Source: Mycolicibacterium sp. P9-22
GTDB lineage: Bacteria > Actinomycetota > Actinomycetes > Mycobacteriales > Mycobacteriaceae
Direction of reading: 5' to 3'
Length of the DNA stretch: 49,950 bases
NCBI RefSeq assembly: GCF_008329585.1
Contig: NZ_NPKP01000022.1
Location: forward strand, 1-49,950
In this document: positions 7,929 through 17,128 of the stretch, in pieces
How the letters are laid out: each line of letters begins with the position of its first letter
Position numbering within the stretch: the first letter of the stretch is position 1
Position numbers and translations under genes: made by a program
Notes under the pieces: model-generated
Databases searched by the model: none
What the model was told of the DNA's origin: nothing
What the model saw: only the letters and a program-made list of their open reading frames with translations

Positions 7929-9695
7929 TTACTCGGTCTTGGTGGTGTCGAGCTTGTGGTAGCGGGTCACGAGATCGAAGTTGTCGCCGTAATGCCCGGC
8001 CCCAGTGACGACGGCGCGTTCGACGAGTTCGGTACTGCGCCGGTCGACCACCACGACCCGGTCGGTGCGCAGGTCCTTGTAGAGCGCGACGCAGAGCAGG
8101 ACCATGACGATGACGAACGGCACCGCGGCCACGATCGTCAGGTTCTGCAGGCCGGTCAGCGCATCGGCGCCGCCGCCGCCGATGATGAGCATGATCGCGG
8201 CGACAGCACCGGTCAGCGCGCCCCAGAACACCACCGTGGCACGACGCGGCTCATGAGAGCCCTTCTCCGACAACGAACCCATCACGATCGACGCGGCGTC
8301 CGCGCCGGAGACGAAGAAGATCGCCACCAGCACCATCACCAGCACGGTGGTGACACCGGCCAGCGGCATGGTGTCGAGCAACTGGAACAGCGCGCCGGTG
8401 CTGTCGACGCCGCCCTCCGCGTCGACCATGTCACCGACGGTGCGCTGCCGGTCGATGCCTGCGCCGCCGAAGATCACGAACCACACCAGGCTGACCGTCG
8501 TCGGGACCAGCAGCACGCCGGTGACGAACTGCCGGATGGTGCGGCCACGGCTGATGCGGGCGATGAACATGCCGACGAACGGTGTCCACGACACCCACCA
8601 CGCCCAGTAGAAAATGGTCCAGCCCGACAGCCACGCCGCGAGTTCGGCGTCCCCGTTGGCGTCGGTGCGTGCGCTCATGGCCACGAAGTCGCGGAGGTAG
8701 TCGCCCAATGCGCTGGGAACGAGGTTGAGGATCAACAATGTCGGGCCGGCGACGAACACGAACACCGCAAGTACCAGGGCCAGCACCATGTTGATGTTGG
8801 ACAGCCACTGGATGCCGCGGGCGATTCCCGAAACCGCCGACAGGATGAACGCCACCGTCAGCACCGCGATGATCGTCACCAGAATGGGGGTGCCGACGGT
8901 GCCCACCCATCCGTTGAACTCCAGGCCGTCGCCGATCTGCAAAGCGCCGAGGCCCAGGGAGGCGGCGGAGCCGAACAAGGTCGCGAAGATCGCGAGGATG
9001 TCGATGACCTTGCCGGCCGGCCCATTTGCGCGGTCGCCGAACAAGGAGGTGAATGCCGCCGACAGCAGCCCCGAGCGGCCCTTGCGGTACATGCCGTAGC
9101 CGATCGCGAGCCCCACCACCGCGTAGATGGCCCACGGGTGCAGGCCCCAGTGGAACATCGTGGTGGCCATCGCGGTCTGGAAGGCCTCATCGGACTGTGC
9201 CTCGGTGGTGCCCGGCGGCGGGGTGACGAAGTGGTTCAGCGGCTCGGCGACGCCCCAGAACATCAGGCCGATACCCATACCCGCGCTGAACATCATCGCG
9301 ATCCACGAGATGGTTCTGAACTCCGGCGCTTCGTCATCGCATCCGAGCGGGATACGCCCGTACTTGCTGGCGGCGAGCCATAGGACGAAGACGACGAAGA
9401 AGCTGGCCGCCAGTACGAAGAACCAGCCCAGCCCCTTGATCGCGGCGTCCTTGGTGCCTGCGGACACCGCCGACAGTCCGGGGGTGTCGACCAGGCCCCA
9501 CACCACGAAGGCGACCGAGATGACGCCGGTGACACCGAACACCACCCAGTCCCGACCGGGGTGGGCATCGACCGGCGCGATGCGCCCGGTGATGGGTGCC
9601 AACGGGTGATCCTGGTGAGAGGTGGCTCCGTCGACTACGTCGTCGGGCTCTGAAGCGGACGCGGTCCCGGAGGCACTGTTCGTGTCGAGCGACAT
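7929..9695 (-). CDS. BCCT family betaine/carnitine/choline transporter
   Basis: The protein is about 588 residues with twelve hydrophobic segments. It has BCCT hallmarks: GMGIGLMFWGVAEPLNHF in the sodium/substrate region and the Trp-rich stretch IFYWAWWVSWTPFVGMFIAR of transmembrane segment 8. BCCT carriers import quaternary ammonium compounds, usually with sodium. The ATG at 9695 is chosen because GAGGGA lies seven bases upstream; an upstream in-frame ATG at 9722 would place the start inside the regulatory repeats. Next to betaine-degrading enzymes it is most likely a glycine betaine importer for catabolism rather than for osmoprotection (inference). It has its own promoter region with two operator-like repeats. 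Confidence 0.92.
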   Translation of the reverse strand: MSLDTNSASGTASASEPDDVVDGATSHQDHPLAPITGRIAPVDAHPGRDWVVFGVTGVISVAFVVWGLVDTPGLSAVSAGTKDAAIKGLGWFFVLAASFFVVFVLWLAASKYGRIPLGCDDEAPEFRTISWIAMMFSAGMGIGLMFWGVAEPLNHFVTPPPGTTEAQSDEAFQTAMATTMFHWGLHPWAIYAVVGLAIGYGMYRKGRSGLLSAAFTSLFGDRANGPAGKVIDILAIFATLFGSAASLGLGALQIGDGLEFNGWVGTVGTPILVTIIAVLTVAFILSAVSGIARGIQWLSNINMVLALVLAVFVFVAGPTLLILNLVPSALGDYLRDFVAMSARTDANGDAELAAWLSGWTIFYWAWWVSWTPFVGMFIARISRGRTIRQFVTGVLLVPTTVSLVWFVIFGGAGIDRQRTVGDMVDAEGGVDSTGALFQLLDTMPLAGVTTVLVMVLVAIFFVSGADAASIVMGSLSEKGSHEPRRATVVFWGALTGAVAAIMLIIGGGGADALTGLQNLTIVAAVPFVIVMVLLCVALYKDLRTDRVVVVDRRSTELVERAVVTGAGHYGDNFDLVTRYHKLDTTKTE

Positions 9696-9722
9696 CGTGG
9701 TTTCCCTCACGTCAGAAGACAT

Positions 9723-9757
9723 GTTGCGAATAACGCACTAGTTGCGTATTAAACAAC
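9723..9757 (+). promoter_or_regulatory. tandem 17-bp operator-like sites upstream of the BCCT gene
   Basis: Two sites lie side by side: GTTGCGAATAACGCACT at 9723-9739 and GTTGCGTATTAAACAAC at 9741-9757. The second differs at only two positions from GTTGCGCATTAAGCAAC in front of the dimethylglycine oxidase gene (16803-16819). All copies share GTTGCG-N-A and a conserved CA near the end, with imperfect dyad symmetry. The sites are 28 bases upstream of the chosen BCCT start. The IclR-family regulator encoded in this block is the obvious candidate to bind them. Confidence 0.7.
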
Positions 9758-9813
9758 AGATTTCGCTCGAGTGCGTGCCGAACGGGGTTCTCGGCGTCAT
9801 TTGTGCGGGGGTT

Positions 9814-11181
9814 TCAGCACTCGACGACGTTGAGCGCGAGGCCGCCCAACGAGGTTTCCTTGTACTTCTCCGCCATGTCGGCGCCGGTATCGCGCATGGT
9901 CTTGATGACCGTGTCCAGTGCGACGTGGTGAATACCGTCGCCGCGCAACGCCATCCGGGCCGCGGTGATCGCCTTGACGGACGCCACCGCATTGCGTTCG
10001 ATGCACGGAATCTGCACCAGACCGCCGACCGGGTCGCAGGTGAGCCCCAGGTTGTGTTCCAGGCCGATCTCGGCCGCGTTTTCCACCTGGGCGGGCGTGC
10101 CGCCCAGCACTTCCGCCAATCCGGCGGCGGCCATCGCACACGCCGAGCCGACCTCACCCTGACATCCCACCTCCGCTCCCGAGATCGAGGCGTTGGTCTT
10201 GCACAGGATGCCGACTGCGCCGGCCGTCAGCAGGAACCTGACCACTGTGTCGTCATCAAATCCCGTGACGAAATCGCGGCAGTAGTGCAGCACCGCGGGC
10301 ACGATCCCGGCGGCCCCGTTGGTGGGTGCGGTGACCACCCGGCCACCGGCAGCGTTCTCCTCATTGACCGAGAGGGCGTACAGCGCAACCCAATCCATCG
10401 CTTCCAGAGGATCCCGAGCGTCGGGGTGGGCCTCGAGTTCTTCGTGCCAGGCCGCGGCGCGGCGGCGCACCCGCAAGCCGCCCGGGAGCACGCCACCGTG
10501 CACCAGGCCCCGGTTCACGCACTGCTGCATCACCTCCCAGATGGCGAGCAGGTCATCGCGCACCTGCTGAGGCGGGCGCAGTTCGGACTCGTTGGCCATC
10601 ATCAGCTCGCTGATGGGCAGGCCGGTGCCCGTGCTGAGCGCGAGCAACTCGCGCGAGGTCTGAAAGGGGTACGGCACGGCCGGGCCGGCTATATCGGGTG
10701 CTGTGGTGATCTCGTCCTCATCGACCACGAACCCGCCACCGACGGAGAAGTACTGACGTGTCGCGAGCACGGCACCGGCTGTGTCGAAAGCGCTGAACAA
10801 CATGCCGTTGCTGTGGTGTGCCAGCGACTTTCCCAGGTGCAGCACGATGTCCTCGGTGACCGCGAACGGCACCATTTGCCGACCGCCGAGCGCAATCCTG
10901 CCGTCGGACTGTACCGCGGCCAGCCGATCCGGGATCGATTCCGGATCGACGGATTCGGGCTGCTCGCCGAGCAAACCGAGCACCACCGCGGTGACGGTGC
11001 CATGGCCCACACCCGTGGCGCCCAGCGAACCGAAAAGTTCCACCCGGACTCCGGCGGTGGCGCTCAACAGCTCTCGGTCGGCCAGCCAGCCGACAAACCT
11101 GTGGGCGGCGCGCATCGGTCCGACGGTGTGCGAACTGGACGGTCCGATACCGACTTTGAAAAGCTCGAAGACGCTGATCAC
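9814..11181 (-). CDS. sdaA: L-serine dehydratase (iron-sulfur, single-chain)
   Basis: The 455-residue protein starts at a GTG (11181) with ISVFELFKVGIGPSSSHTVG, the beta-domain signature of SdaA. The C-terminal alpha domain carries the Cys residues expected for the [4Fe-4S] cluster: GILCKTNASISGAEVGCQGE, a distal LTCDPVGG and QIPCIERNA. It deaminates L-serine to pyruvate and ammonia without PLP. It lies 12 bases downstream of the IclR gene and shares its strand, so it is probably transcribed with the betaine genes. In that setting it would drain serine made from the glycine end product of betaine breakdown through serine hydroxymethyltransferase, which is not in this window. Confidence 0.95.
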   Translation of the reverse strand: MISVFELFKVGIGPSSSHTVGPMRAAHRFVGWLADRELLSATAGVRVELFGSLGATGVGHGTVTAVVLGLLGEQPESVDPESIPDRLAAVQSDGRIALGGRQMVPFAVTEDIVLHLGKSLAHHSNGMLFSAFDTAGAVLATRQYFSVGGGFVVDEDEITTAPDIAGPAVPYPFQTSRELLALSTGTGLPISELMMANESELRPPQQVRDDLLAIWEVMQQCVNRGLVHGGVLPGGLRVRRRAAAWHEELEAHPDARDPLEAMDWVALYALSVNEENAAGGRVVTAPTNGAAGIVPAVLHYCRDFVTGFDDDTVVRFLLTAGAVGILCKTNASISGAEVGCQGEVGSACAMAAAGLAEVLGGTPAQVENAAEIGLEHNLGLTCDPVGGLVQIPCIERNAVASVKAITAARMALRGDGIHHVALDTVIKTMRDTGADMAEKYKETSLGGLALNVVEC

Positions 11182-11193
11182 GGCGGGGGCCGC

Positions 11194-11988
11194 TCAGCCG
11201 GTGAACCCGAGGCGACGGCTGATGTGTTCGGCGGCCAGCATGGTCATCGCGGCCACCTCATCGAAGCGGGAGGGATCCAACCGATATGCCGGTCCCGAAA
11301 CACTGAGCGCGGCAATGGCTTTACCGGCGTTGTCGCGGACCGGAACGCCGACGGCGTTGAGGCCGATCTCCAATTCCTCGCACACGCTGGCCCACCCCTT
11401 GCTGCGGGCCTCGGCCAGATCGGCGGCCAGTGCCGCGCTGTCGGTGATGGTGTTGTCGGTGAAGGTCGCCAGGGTGTCCCCGAGTAGCTCGCGCACCCGC
11501 TCGTCGGCCAGCGCCGAGAGCAGGGCTTTGCCGCTCGAGGTCGCGTGCGCGGGGCAGTTCTGCCCGATCCAGGTGCGCAGCGTGATTTCCGCCGGGCCCA
11601 GCGTCTCGACAATGTTGATGATCCGGTCGCCGTCGAGGATCGCCACATTGACGGTCTCGCCGCACTGTTCGGCAAGCCGGTCGCACGTCGCCTGACTCTG
11701 CTTGGCCAGATCCATCTGAGCGCTGGTGGAACCCGCCAGCCGGACCAGCGCGAATCCCAGCCGGTACTTGCCACGGTCGGAGAGCTGTTCGACGAAACCG
11801 CGTGACTCCAGGACGGTGATCAGCCTGGACACCGTGGATTTGTGCACGCCGAGTTCGGTGGCGATCTCGGTGACCCCGGCGTTGCCCAGCTTGCCCAGGA
11901 TCTCCAGCACCATCAACGCACGGTCGACCGATTGCACTGCCGCGACGGATTTCTCCCGCGGTGCAACATCCTCGGTGTCGGCAGTCAT
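11194..11988 (-). CDS. IclR-family transcriptional regulator of the betaine block
   Basis: From the ATG at 11988 the protein is 264 residues. An N-terminal winged helix-turn-helix (SVDRALMVLEILGKLG, then VTEIATELGVHKSTVSRLITVL) is followed by an IclR effector domain with RLAGSTSAQMDLAKQSQ and, near the end, GVPVRDNAGKAIAALSVSGP. IclR proteins bind inverted repeats and respond to small metabolites. The gene sits between sdaA (12 bases) and the Rieske gene (29 bases) on one strand. Longer in-frame starts (12021, 12069) exist, but the extra residues do not look like the family. The 17-bp repeats at 9723-9757 and 16803-16837 are its likely targets; the effector may be betaine or dimethylglycine (inference). 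Confidence 0.92.
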   Translation of the reverse strand: MTADTEDVAPREKSVAAVQSVDRALMVLEILGKLGNAGVTEIATELGVHKSTVSRLITVLESRGFVEQLSDRGKYRLGFALVRLAGSTSAQMDLAKQSQATCDRLAEQCGETVNVAILDGDRIINIVETLGPAEITLRTWIGQNCPAHATSSGKALLSALADERVRELLGDTLATFTDNTITDSAALAADLAEARSKGWASVCEELEIGLNAVGVPVRDNAGKAIAALSVSGPAYRLDPSRFDEVAAMTMLAAEHISRRLGFTG

Positions 11989-12017
11989 GACGGCACCAGT
12001 GTAGACAATGGCGGCTG

Positions 12018-13211
12018 TCATACCGGCGCGCCCGGATCGGGCTGGTCGCGCAACCGGTCCTCGATCCACCGGTGGAACTCGGCGATGTGATGCTCGGAGG
12101 GCACCAGAACACCGCCCGTGCGGTAGGCGCGCGAGGACATCGTGGGCTGGGTGCGTTCGCAGGCGTCGAAATCCTGCTCGTTCACCCGGTGGAAGAGCTG
12201 CACCGATCGTTCCAGGTCACGGCCCTGCGCCAAGACGCCCGGCAGATAGAGCCAGTCACATTCCACGACCGTGCGATCGGGGCCGAGAGGGTACATGCGG
12301 TGGAAGATCACGTGATCGGGCACCAGGTTGACGAACACATTGGGCCGCACCGTGATCGCGTAATATCTGCGGTCCTGTTCGGGGGTCACCCCGGGAATCA
12401 CGTCCAGCCCCGCGCCGCCGTCGATGGTGAAGCCCGCCACCTCCGCTCCGAACAGCGCGCCGTGCCCGACGAAGTACTGCGCGGCCAACCCGCCGGCGAA
12501 CTCCGGCAGTACCTCGGTGAGTTCGGGATGGATGGACGCGCAGTGGTAGCACTCCATGAAGTTCTCGACGATCAGCTTCCAGTTGGCCGCGACGTCGTAG
12601 CTGATGCGCCGGCCCACGGCCAGCTCGGCGACACCGTAGTGCTCGATGGCCTCCGCGTCACCGAGTCGTTCGGTGACCGCGCCGATGACCTCGTCCTCGA
12701 AGGACGGTGGTTCGGCGTCCAGGCACACCCAGGCGTATCCGAGCCATTCGCGAAGCGACACCGGCACCAGACCGTATTCGGTGCGGTTGATACGCGCACC
12801 CGTGGCATCGTTGAGAGTGCCGAGATTCGGTGCCGCAAAGAGTTTTCCGTCCAGTCCGTAGGTCCAGGCGTGGTACGGACACTTCAGATGCCGGTTGACC
12901 ACCCCGGAGTCTTCGGAGCACAGCATCGCCCCGCGATGCCGGCAGATATTGAGGAACGCATTCAGTGCGCCGTCGCGGCCACGCACCACCAGTACGCTCT
13001 CCCGGCCGACCTGAACTCTGCGGAAGGCGCCGGGGGAGGGCAGGTCCGCGCTGCGCACGGCACAGAACCACATGCGTTCGAAGATGCGGTCCTGCTCGGA
13101 CTCGAATATCGCGGTGTCGTAATAGTATCGGCCACTCAACGTCGGCATCAGGTTGCCGCCGGTGGCGGGTGTGGGGACCGACACCGGCCGGGAGTCGTCG
13201 ATCGTGGTCAT
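12018..13211 (-). CDS. Rieske-type oxygenase, probable glycine betaine demethylase subunit
   Basis: The 397-residue protein has a Rieske [2Fe-2S] centre with C90-x-H92 (NICRHRGAML) and C111-x2-H114 (LKCPYHAWTYGLDG), then the mononuclear iron site in ENFMECYHCASIHPEL with a later Asp. This is the RHO alpha-subunit plan shared by GbcA, choline and carnitine monooxygenases. Adjacent dimethylglycine and sarcosine oxidases point to demethylation of glycine betaine to dimethylglycine and formaldehyde. Such enzymes need a flavin/ferredoxin reductase; none is encoded in this block, so electrons must come from elsewhere. Its ATG overlaps the preceding sarcosine oxidase stop by four bases. Confidence 0.88.
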   Translation of the reverse strand: MTTIDDSRPVSVPTPATGGNLMPTLSGRYYYDTAIFESEQDRIFERMWFCAVRSADLPSPGAFRRVQVGRESVLVVRGRDGALNAFLNICRHRGAMLCSEDSGVVNRHLKCPYHAWTYGLDGKLFAAPNLGTLNDATGARINRTEYGLVPVSLREWLGYAWVCLDAEPPSFEDEVIGAVTERLGDAEAIEHYGVAELAVGRRISYDVAANWKLIVENFMECYHCASIHPELTEVLPEFAGGLAAQYFVGHGALFGAEVAGFTIDGGAGLDVIPGVTPEQDRRYYAITVRPNVFVNLVPDHVIFHRMYPLGPDRTVVECDWLYLPGVLAQGRDLERSVQLFHRVNEQDFDACERTQPTMSSRAYRTGGVLVPSEHHIAEFHRWIEDRLRDQPDPGAPV

Positions 13212-14350
13212 GTGGTCACCAGTCGTGCGGGGTCGAAGAGTCCGATCGGGTGTCCGGTAGTGCCAGTGGTGGCGAGGTCCGCCAGCACCTCACCCACCAC
13301 CGGGACGAACTTGAAGCCGTGTCCCGAGAAGCCGCATGCCACAGTCACATTCGTGTACCGATCTGGGCGGGTGATGACGAAGTGCTCGTCGGGGGTATTC
13401 GAGTACATACAGGTCGCGGTGTGCACCGCGGGGCCGGTCAGCGCGGGCAGCAGCTCGGTGGCCCGTTCGCGCATCTCGTCGATCTCCTGCGGCTGCACCG
13501 TCCGGTCGATGGTCTCCGGTGTGCACACCTGGCCCTTGCGGAAGAAGGCCACCTTGACCCCGCCCGCGGGGCCGTCGATGGCAGGGAAACCGTAGATCTG
13601 CTGACCGAGCGCGTTCTCGTTGATGAAGATCGGATGATCCTCGAACGGTGCGGTGCCGCCCGCCGGGTCCAGCCAGTACAGCACCTGCCGTTCGATCGTG
13701 ATGGGAATCCCCAGCTCGGTCAACAGGTCCGGTGCCCAGGCGCCCGGGCACACCACCAGTTGCCCGGCCGTGTAGCTGCCGGTTGCGGTCGTCACCGTGA
13801 CGCCGTGCGGGCCGTCGGCCCACATCTGCACTTCCTCACCGAAGCGCAGTGTGGCGCCCGCGCGCGCCGCCAGGTCGAGATGGGCCTGCACGGTCATCTC
13901 GGGGCGGGCGAAGCCGGCTTTGGCCTCGTAGAGGGCGGCATCGCCCGGGCCGGGGGTGAAGGTGGGGAAGCGCCGGCGGAGCTCGGTGGCGTCCAGCATC
14001 TCATGCGGCAGCTCCCATTCCAGTGCCGCGCGGAGGCTTCCTGCGACGGTCAGGCAGTCGGGCGGGCCGACGAACACGCCGCCGGTGAGCCGGTACACCT
14101 CCTGTCCGGTGCTCTGCTGAAGTTCCGCCCAGAGTTCATAGGCCCGCAGCAGCAGCGGCACATAGGCGGGATCCTCGAAATAGGACTGCCGGATGATGCG
14201 GGAACCGCCGTGGCTGGAACCGCGGTCGTGGGCCGGGGTGAACTTTTCCAGGCCGAGCACCCGTACTCCGCGCCGCGCCAGGTGGTAGGCGGCGGCGCTG
14301 CCCATCCCGCCCAGGCCGACGACGATGACGTCATAACTGTTGTCGCTCAT
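13208..14350 (-). CDS. monomeric sarcosine oxidase / N-methyl amino acid oxidase
   Basis: The 380-residue flavoprotein begins with the FAD Rossmann motif VIVVGLGGMGSAAAYHLARRG and the GSSHGGSRIIRQSY loop of monomeric sarcosine oxidases. C314 in CMYSNTPDEHF occupies the place of the Cys that covalently holds FAD in this family, and GFSGHGFKFVPVVGE is the C-terminal FAD contact. The reaction expected here is oxidation of sarcosine to glycine, formaldehyde and hydrogen peroxide. N-methyl-tryptophan oxidase is a close relative that sequence alone does not exclude, but the neighbours support sarcosine. It begins two bases from the end of the dimethylglycine oxidase gene and overlaps the Rieske gene by four. 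Confidence 0.9.
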   Translation of the reverse strand: MSDNSYDVIVVGLGGMGSAAAYHLARRGVRVLGLEKFTPAHDRGSSHGGSRIIRQSYFEDPAYVPLLLRAYELWAELQQSTGQEVYRLTGGVFVGPPDCLTVAGSLRAALEWELPHEMLDATELRRRFPTFTPGPGDAALYEAKAGFARPEMTVQAHLDLAARAGATLRFGEEVQMWADGPHGVTVTTATGSYTAGQLVVCPGAWAPDLLTELGIPITIERQVLYWLDPAGGTAPFEDHPIFINENALGQQIYGFPAIDGPAGGVKVAFFRKGQVCTPETIDRTVQPQEIDEMRERATELLPALTGPAVHTATCMYSNTPDEHFVITRPDRYTNVTVACGFSGHGFKFVPVVGEVLADLATTGTTGHPIGLFDPARLVTT

Positions 14351-14351
14351 G

Positions 14352-16790
14352 TCATCTCCGGATCAGCGTCATGTCGGGGTCGACGACGGGCTCGGCGTGC
14401 ACGGTCGCCGAGTAGCTGGTGGTCAGGTACGCCACGCTGACGGGCGCTCCTATCGCGGTGTCGGCCGGCAGCCAGGCGTAGGCGATGCAGCGGCCGATGG
14501 TGGCCGAATAGCCCGCGCTGGTGACATAACCGCATGCGGTGCCATCGACGCTGACGGGCTCCTTGCCGAGCACCACCGCGGCGGGGTCGTCGAAGACGAT
14601 GCTGCGCAACACCCTCGCCGGCGGGGATGCGACATCGAGTGCCGCCTTGCCTAGGAAGTCGGCCTTCTTGGCTGACACCGCGAACCCGACACCGGCCGCG
14701 GCGGGCCGGTGTTCGGCAGTCATGTCGGTCCCCCAGGACCGGTAGCCCTTTTCCATCCGGAGGCTGTTGAAGGCGATCCGGCCCGCCGGGATCGCGCGGT
14801 ACGCCTGGCCGGCGTCGGCCAGCAGATCCCACAACTTCGATCCGTGCTCGGCGGACGCATAGATCTCCCAGCCCAACTCGCCGACATAGGAAACCCGCAT
14901 CATCGTCACGGGTACCGATCCGATGAACGTCCGCAGCGCTCGGAAATAGCCGAACGACTCATGCGAAATATCGGCGGCGCACAACGGTGCGACAAGATCA
15001 CGGGCGCGCGGCCCCCACACTCCGATACAACAGGTTCCGCCGGTGATGTCGCGGACCGTCACCCCGCTGCCCGGCAGCCGGCGCAGCATCCAGTCCATGT
15101 CGAGGGGGCCGTTGGCGCCCACCTGGAACACGTTGTCGCCCAACCGCGCGACCGTGAGATCGCTACGGATGCCGCCGGATTCATCGAGCATCAGGGTGTA
15201 GGTGACCGACCCGGTGCGCTTGTCGACGTTGTTGGTGGTCAGGTGCTGCAGGAATGCGCACGCGCCAGGTCCGCTGACCTCGTAGCGGGTCAGCGGGGTC
15301 ATGTCGTAGAGGGCGACGCGCTCGCGGGTCCAGCGCGCCTCGGCGATGGAGATGGGGGAGAAGAACCGGTTCGACCAGTCGTCGCGGTCCGGAAACGCCA
15401 TTCCGGCATCGGCGAGTTCGGCCACCAGCGGTGCGTTGGCCTCGTACCAGGCCGGCCGCTCCCAGCATCCACCCTCGAAGAAATGCGCGCCGAGTGCCCG
15501 CTGCCGGGCGTGGAACGGGCTCACCCGCAGATCGCGCGGCTCGGTGCGGTATTGGTGCGGATGCACGATGTCGTACACCTCGACGAAGGCCTGTGAACTG
15601 GTCCGGAGGATGAACTCCGGGCTCTGGGCGGGTTCTTCGAAGCGGTAGAGATCGCACTCGTGGACGTCGGTGGCGGGAGCGCCGTCGAGGATCCATTCGG
15701 CCATCGCCTTGGCCACCCCGGCAGAATGGGTCACCCACACCGCTTCGGCCACCCAGAATCCGGGGAGTTCGCGGTGCTCGCCCATGATGGAGAAGCCATC
15801 GGGGGTGAAGGAGAAGATGCCGTTGAAGGCCTCCTCGACCTTCGAATCGCTGAGTGCGGGAATCAGTTCGGCGCTGGCCGCCCAGCCGGGAGCGAAGTCC
15901 TCATCGGTGAACGGCAGCATCGACGGCATGGACTCACCGGCGGTGTCGGTCAACAAGGTTGTCATCTCGACCGGGATCGGCCGGTGGCCGTAGTACCCGA
16001 TACCGAGCCGGTCGCCGTGCTCGCGGTAGTAGAGGTCCTGGTCCTGGTGGCGCAGGATGGGCAGGCGCGCCTCGTCGCCGGTCACCCCCTCTCTTCGCAG
16101 CGCGGCGATCTGACCGGTCTTGGCGTACTGATGCGCCATCGGGACCAGGGGGACGGTCAGTCCGACCCGTTCGCCGAGTTGCGCGCCCCAGAAGCCGGCG
16201 GCGGACACCACCACATCGGCGTCGAAGTCCTCGCCGGTCGTGGTCCGGACCCCGACGACGCGACCGCCCCGGTCCAGGATGTCGGTCACTTCGTGGTGCC
16301 CGAGGAAACGGGCGCCGCGCTCGATGGCGCGTTCGGCCTGTGCGGTGGCGGCACGCAGAGCCATGGCCAGGCCGTCGGTGAGAGTGTGGAAACCGCCCAG
16401 CACCCGGTCGGCATCGAGCAGGGGATACAGGGCCTTGCATTGCGCGGCGTCGATCAGCCCACCCTGAATCCCCCAGGACTGCGCCCACCCGAGCTTGCGG
16501 TGCAGATCGGTCCAGCGTGCTTCGGTGGTGGCCACCTCGAGCCCGCCCACCTGATTGAACGCGCCGAGACCGACGAATTTCTCGACCGTGTAGCGCGCGA
16601 ACTCGGTCATGGTCTTCGATCCGTTGGTCTGGAACACCAGGCCCGGGGCGTGCGAGGTGGAGCCGCCGGTGGCGAACAGCGGACCTCGGTCCAGCACCGT
16701 GACGTCCGAGCACCCGCGGGCGGTGAGTTCATCGGCCAGTGACGTGCCGACGATTCCGGCACCGATGATGACGACTTTGGGTTGAGGCAT
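14352..16790 (-). CDS. dimethylglycine oxidase (FAD oxidase fused to GcvT folate domain)
   Basis: The 812-residue protein has an N-terminal FAD module (KVVIIGAGIVGTSLADEL) with H47 in GGSTSHAPGLVF, the position of the His-linked FAD in dimethylglycine oxidase, then an FAO_M-type linker. The C-terminal GcvT-like half (RYEVSGPGACAFLQHLTTNN to the end) binds tetrahydrofolate and captures the released one-carbon unit as methylene-THF. Length and layout match the Arthrobacter enzyme. It converts dimethylglycine to sarcosine. The ATG at 16790 is chosen because AGGAG lies eight bases upstream; an earlier in-frame start at 16811 would fall in the operator repeats. It is the promoter-proximal gene of the minus-strand catabolic block. 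Confidence 0.92.
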   Translation of the reverse strand: MPQPKVVIIGAGIVGTSLADELTARGCSDVTVLDRGPLFATGGSTSHAPGLVFQTNGSKTMTEFARYTVEKFVGLGAFNQVGGLEVATTEARWTDLHRKLGWAQSWGIQGGLIDAAQCKALYPLLDADRVLGGFHTLTDGLAMALRAATAQAERAIERGARFLGHHEVTDILDRGGRVVGVRTTTGEDFDADVVVSAAGFWGAQLGERVGLTVPLVPMAHQYAKTGQIAALRREGVTGDEARLPILRHQDQDLYYREHGDRLGIGYYGHRPIPVEMTTLLTDTAGESMPSMLPFTDEDFAPGWAASAELIPALSDSKVEEAFNGIFSFTPDGFSIMGEHRELPGFWVAEAVWVTHSAGVAKAMAEWILDGAPATDVHECDLYRFEEPAQSPEFILRTSSQAFVEVYDIVHPHQYRTEPRDLRVSPFHARQRALGAHFFEGGCWERPAWYEANAPLVAELADAGMAFPDRDDWSNRFFSPISIAEARWTRERVALYDMTPLTRYEVSGPGACAFLQHLTTNNVDKRTGSVTYTLMLDESGGIRSDLTVARLGDNVFQVGANGPLDMDWMLRRLPGSGVTVRDITGGTCCIGVWGPRARDLVAPLCAADISHESFGYFRALRTFIGSVPVTMMRVSYVGELGWEIYASAEHGSKLWDLLADAGQAYRAIPAGRIAFNSLRMEKGYRSWGTDMTAEHRPAAAGVGFAVSAKKADFLGKAALDVASPPARVLRSIVFDDPAAVVLGKEPVSVDGTACGYVTSAGYSATIGRCIAYAWLPADTAIGAPVSVAYLTTSYSATVHAEPVVDPDMTLIRR

Positions 16791-16802
16791 ACCCGGGCTC
16801 CT

Positions 16803-16837
16803 GTTGCGCATTAAGCAACTACTGCGTTCTGCGCAAC
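16803..16837 (-). promoter_or_regulatory. paired 17-bp operator-like sites upstream of the dimethylglycine oxidase gene
   Basis: GTTGCGCATTAAGCAAC lies at 16803-16819. A second copy lies on the opposite strand at 16821-16837 and reads GTTGCGCAGAACGCAGT. They correspond one-to-one with the two sites upstream of the BCCT gene, except that the second copy here is inverted. They begin 13 bases before the start codon at 16790, a position that would block transcription or translation start. The rest of the 338-base gap up to viuB (16838-17128) shows no other gene or repeat; it must also carry the viuB promoter. Confidence 0.7.
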
Positions 16838-17128
16838 AGTATCGCCACCGGGTGGTTCCCGCAAGACATGTGGTCGCGCGATTTCCCGGCCCCGGTCTCG
16901 CGATGGCAGCGCCAGTGACCGCCGTCGCTTTCCTGATGCGAAAGCCGCTCGGCGCGAGGCGCTTTCATGGAGACGGACGGCTGACGCCCAGGCCTGCCGG
17001 GATCGCGGTGCGGGGCGGGTAGGGATTGTGTGGGGCGGCAACGGGTATAGCGCGGTAGCCGACCACCGATGGCCGGCTGCTCGTACAGTGGTCATGAGAT
17101 CAGCTAAAAGTATTGCGGGAGGCACACT

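Noticed and set aside
7956..9383. 475-codon open frame opposite the BCCT gene
   Set aside because: Antisense shadow of a GC-rich gene: His/Arg/Gly/Asp-rich, no recognisable domain, while the minus strand encodes a clear BCCT carrier.
16803..16811. ATG/ATT start region at 16811 for dimethylglycine oxidase
   Set aside because: The longer reading would start within the operator repeat, and an AGGAG site fits the ATG at 16790.
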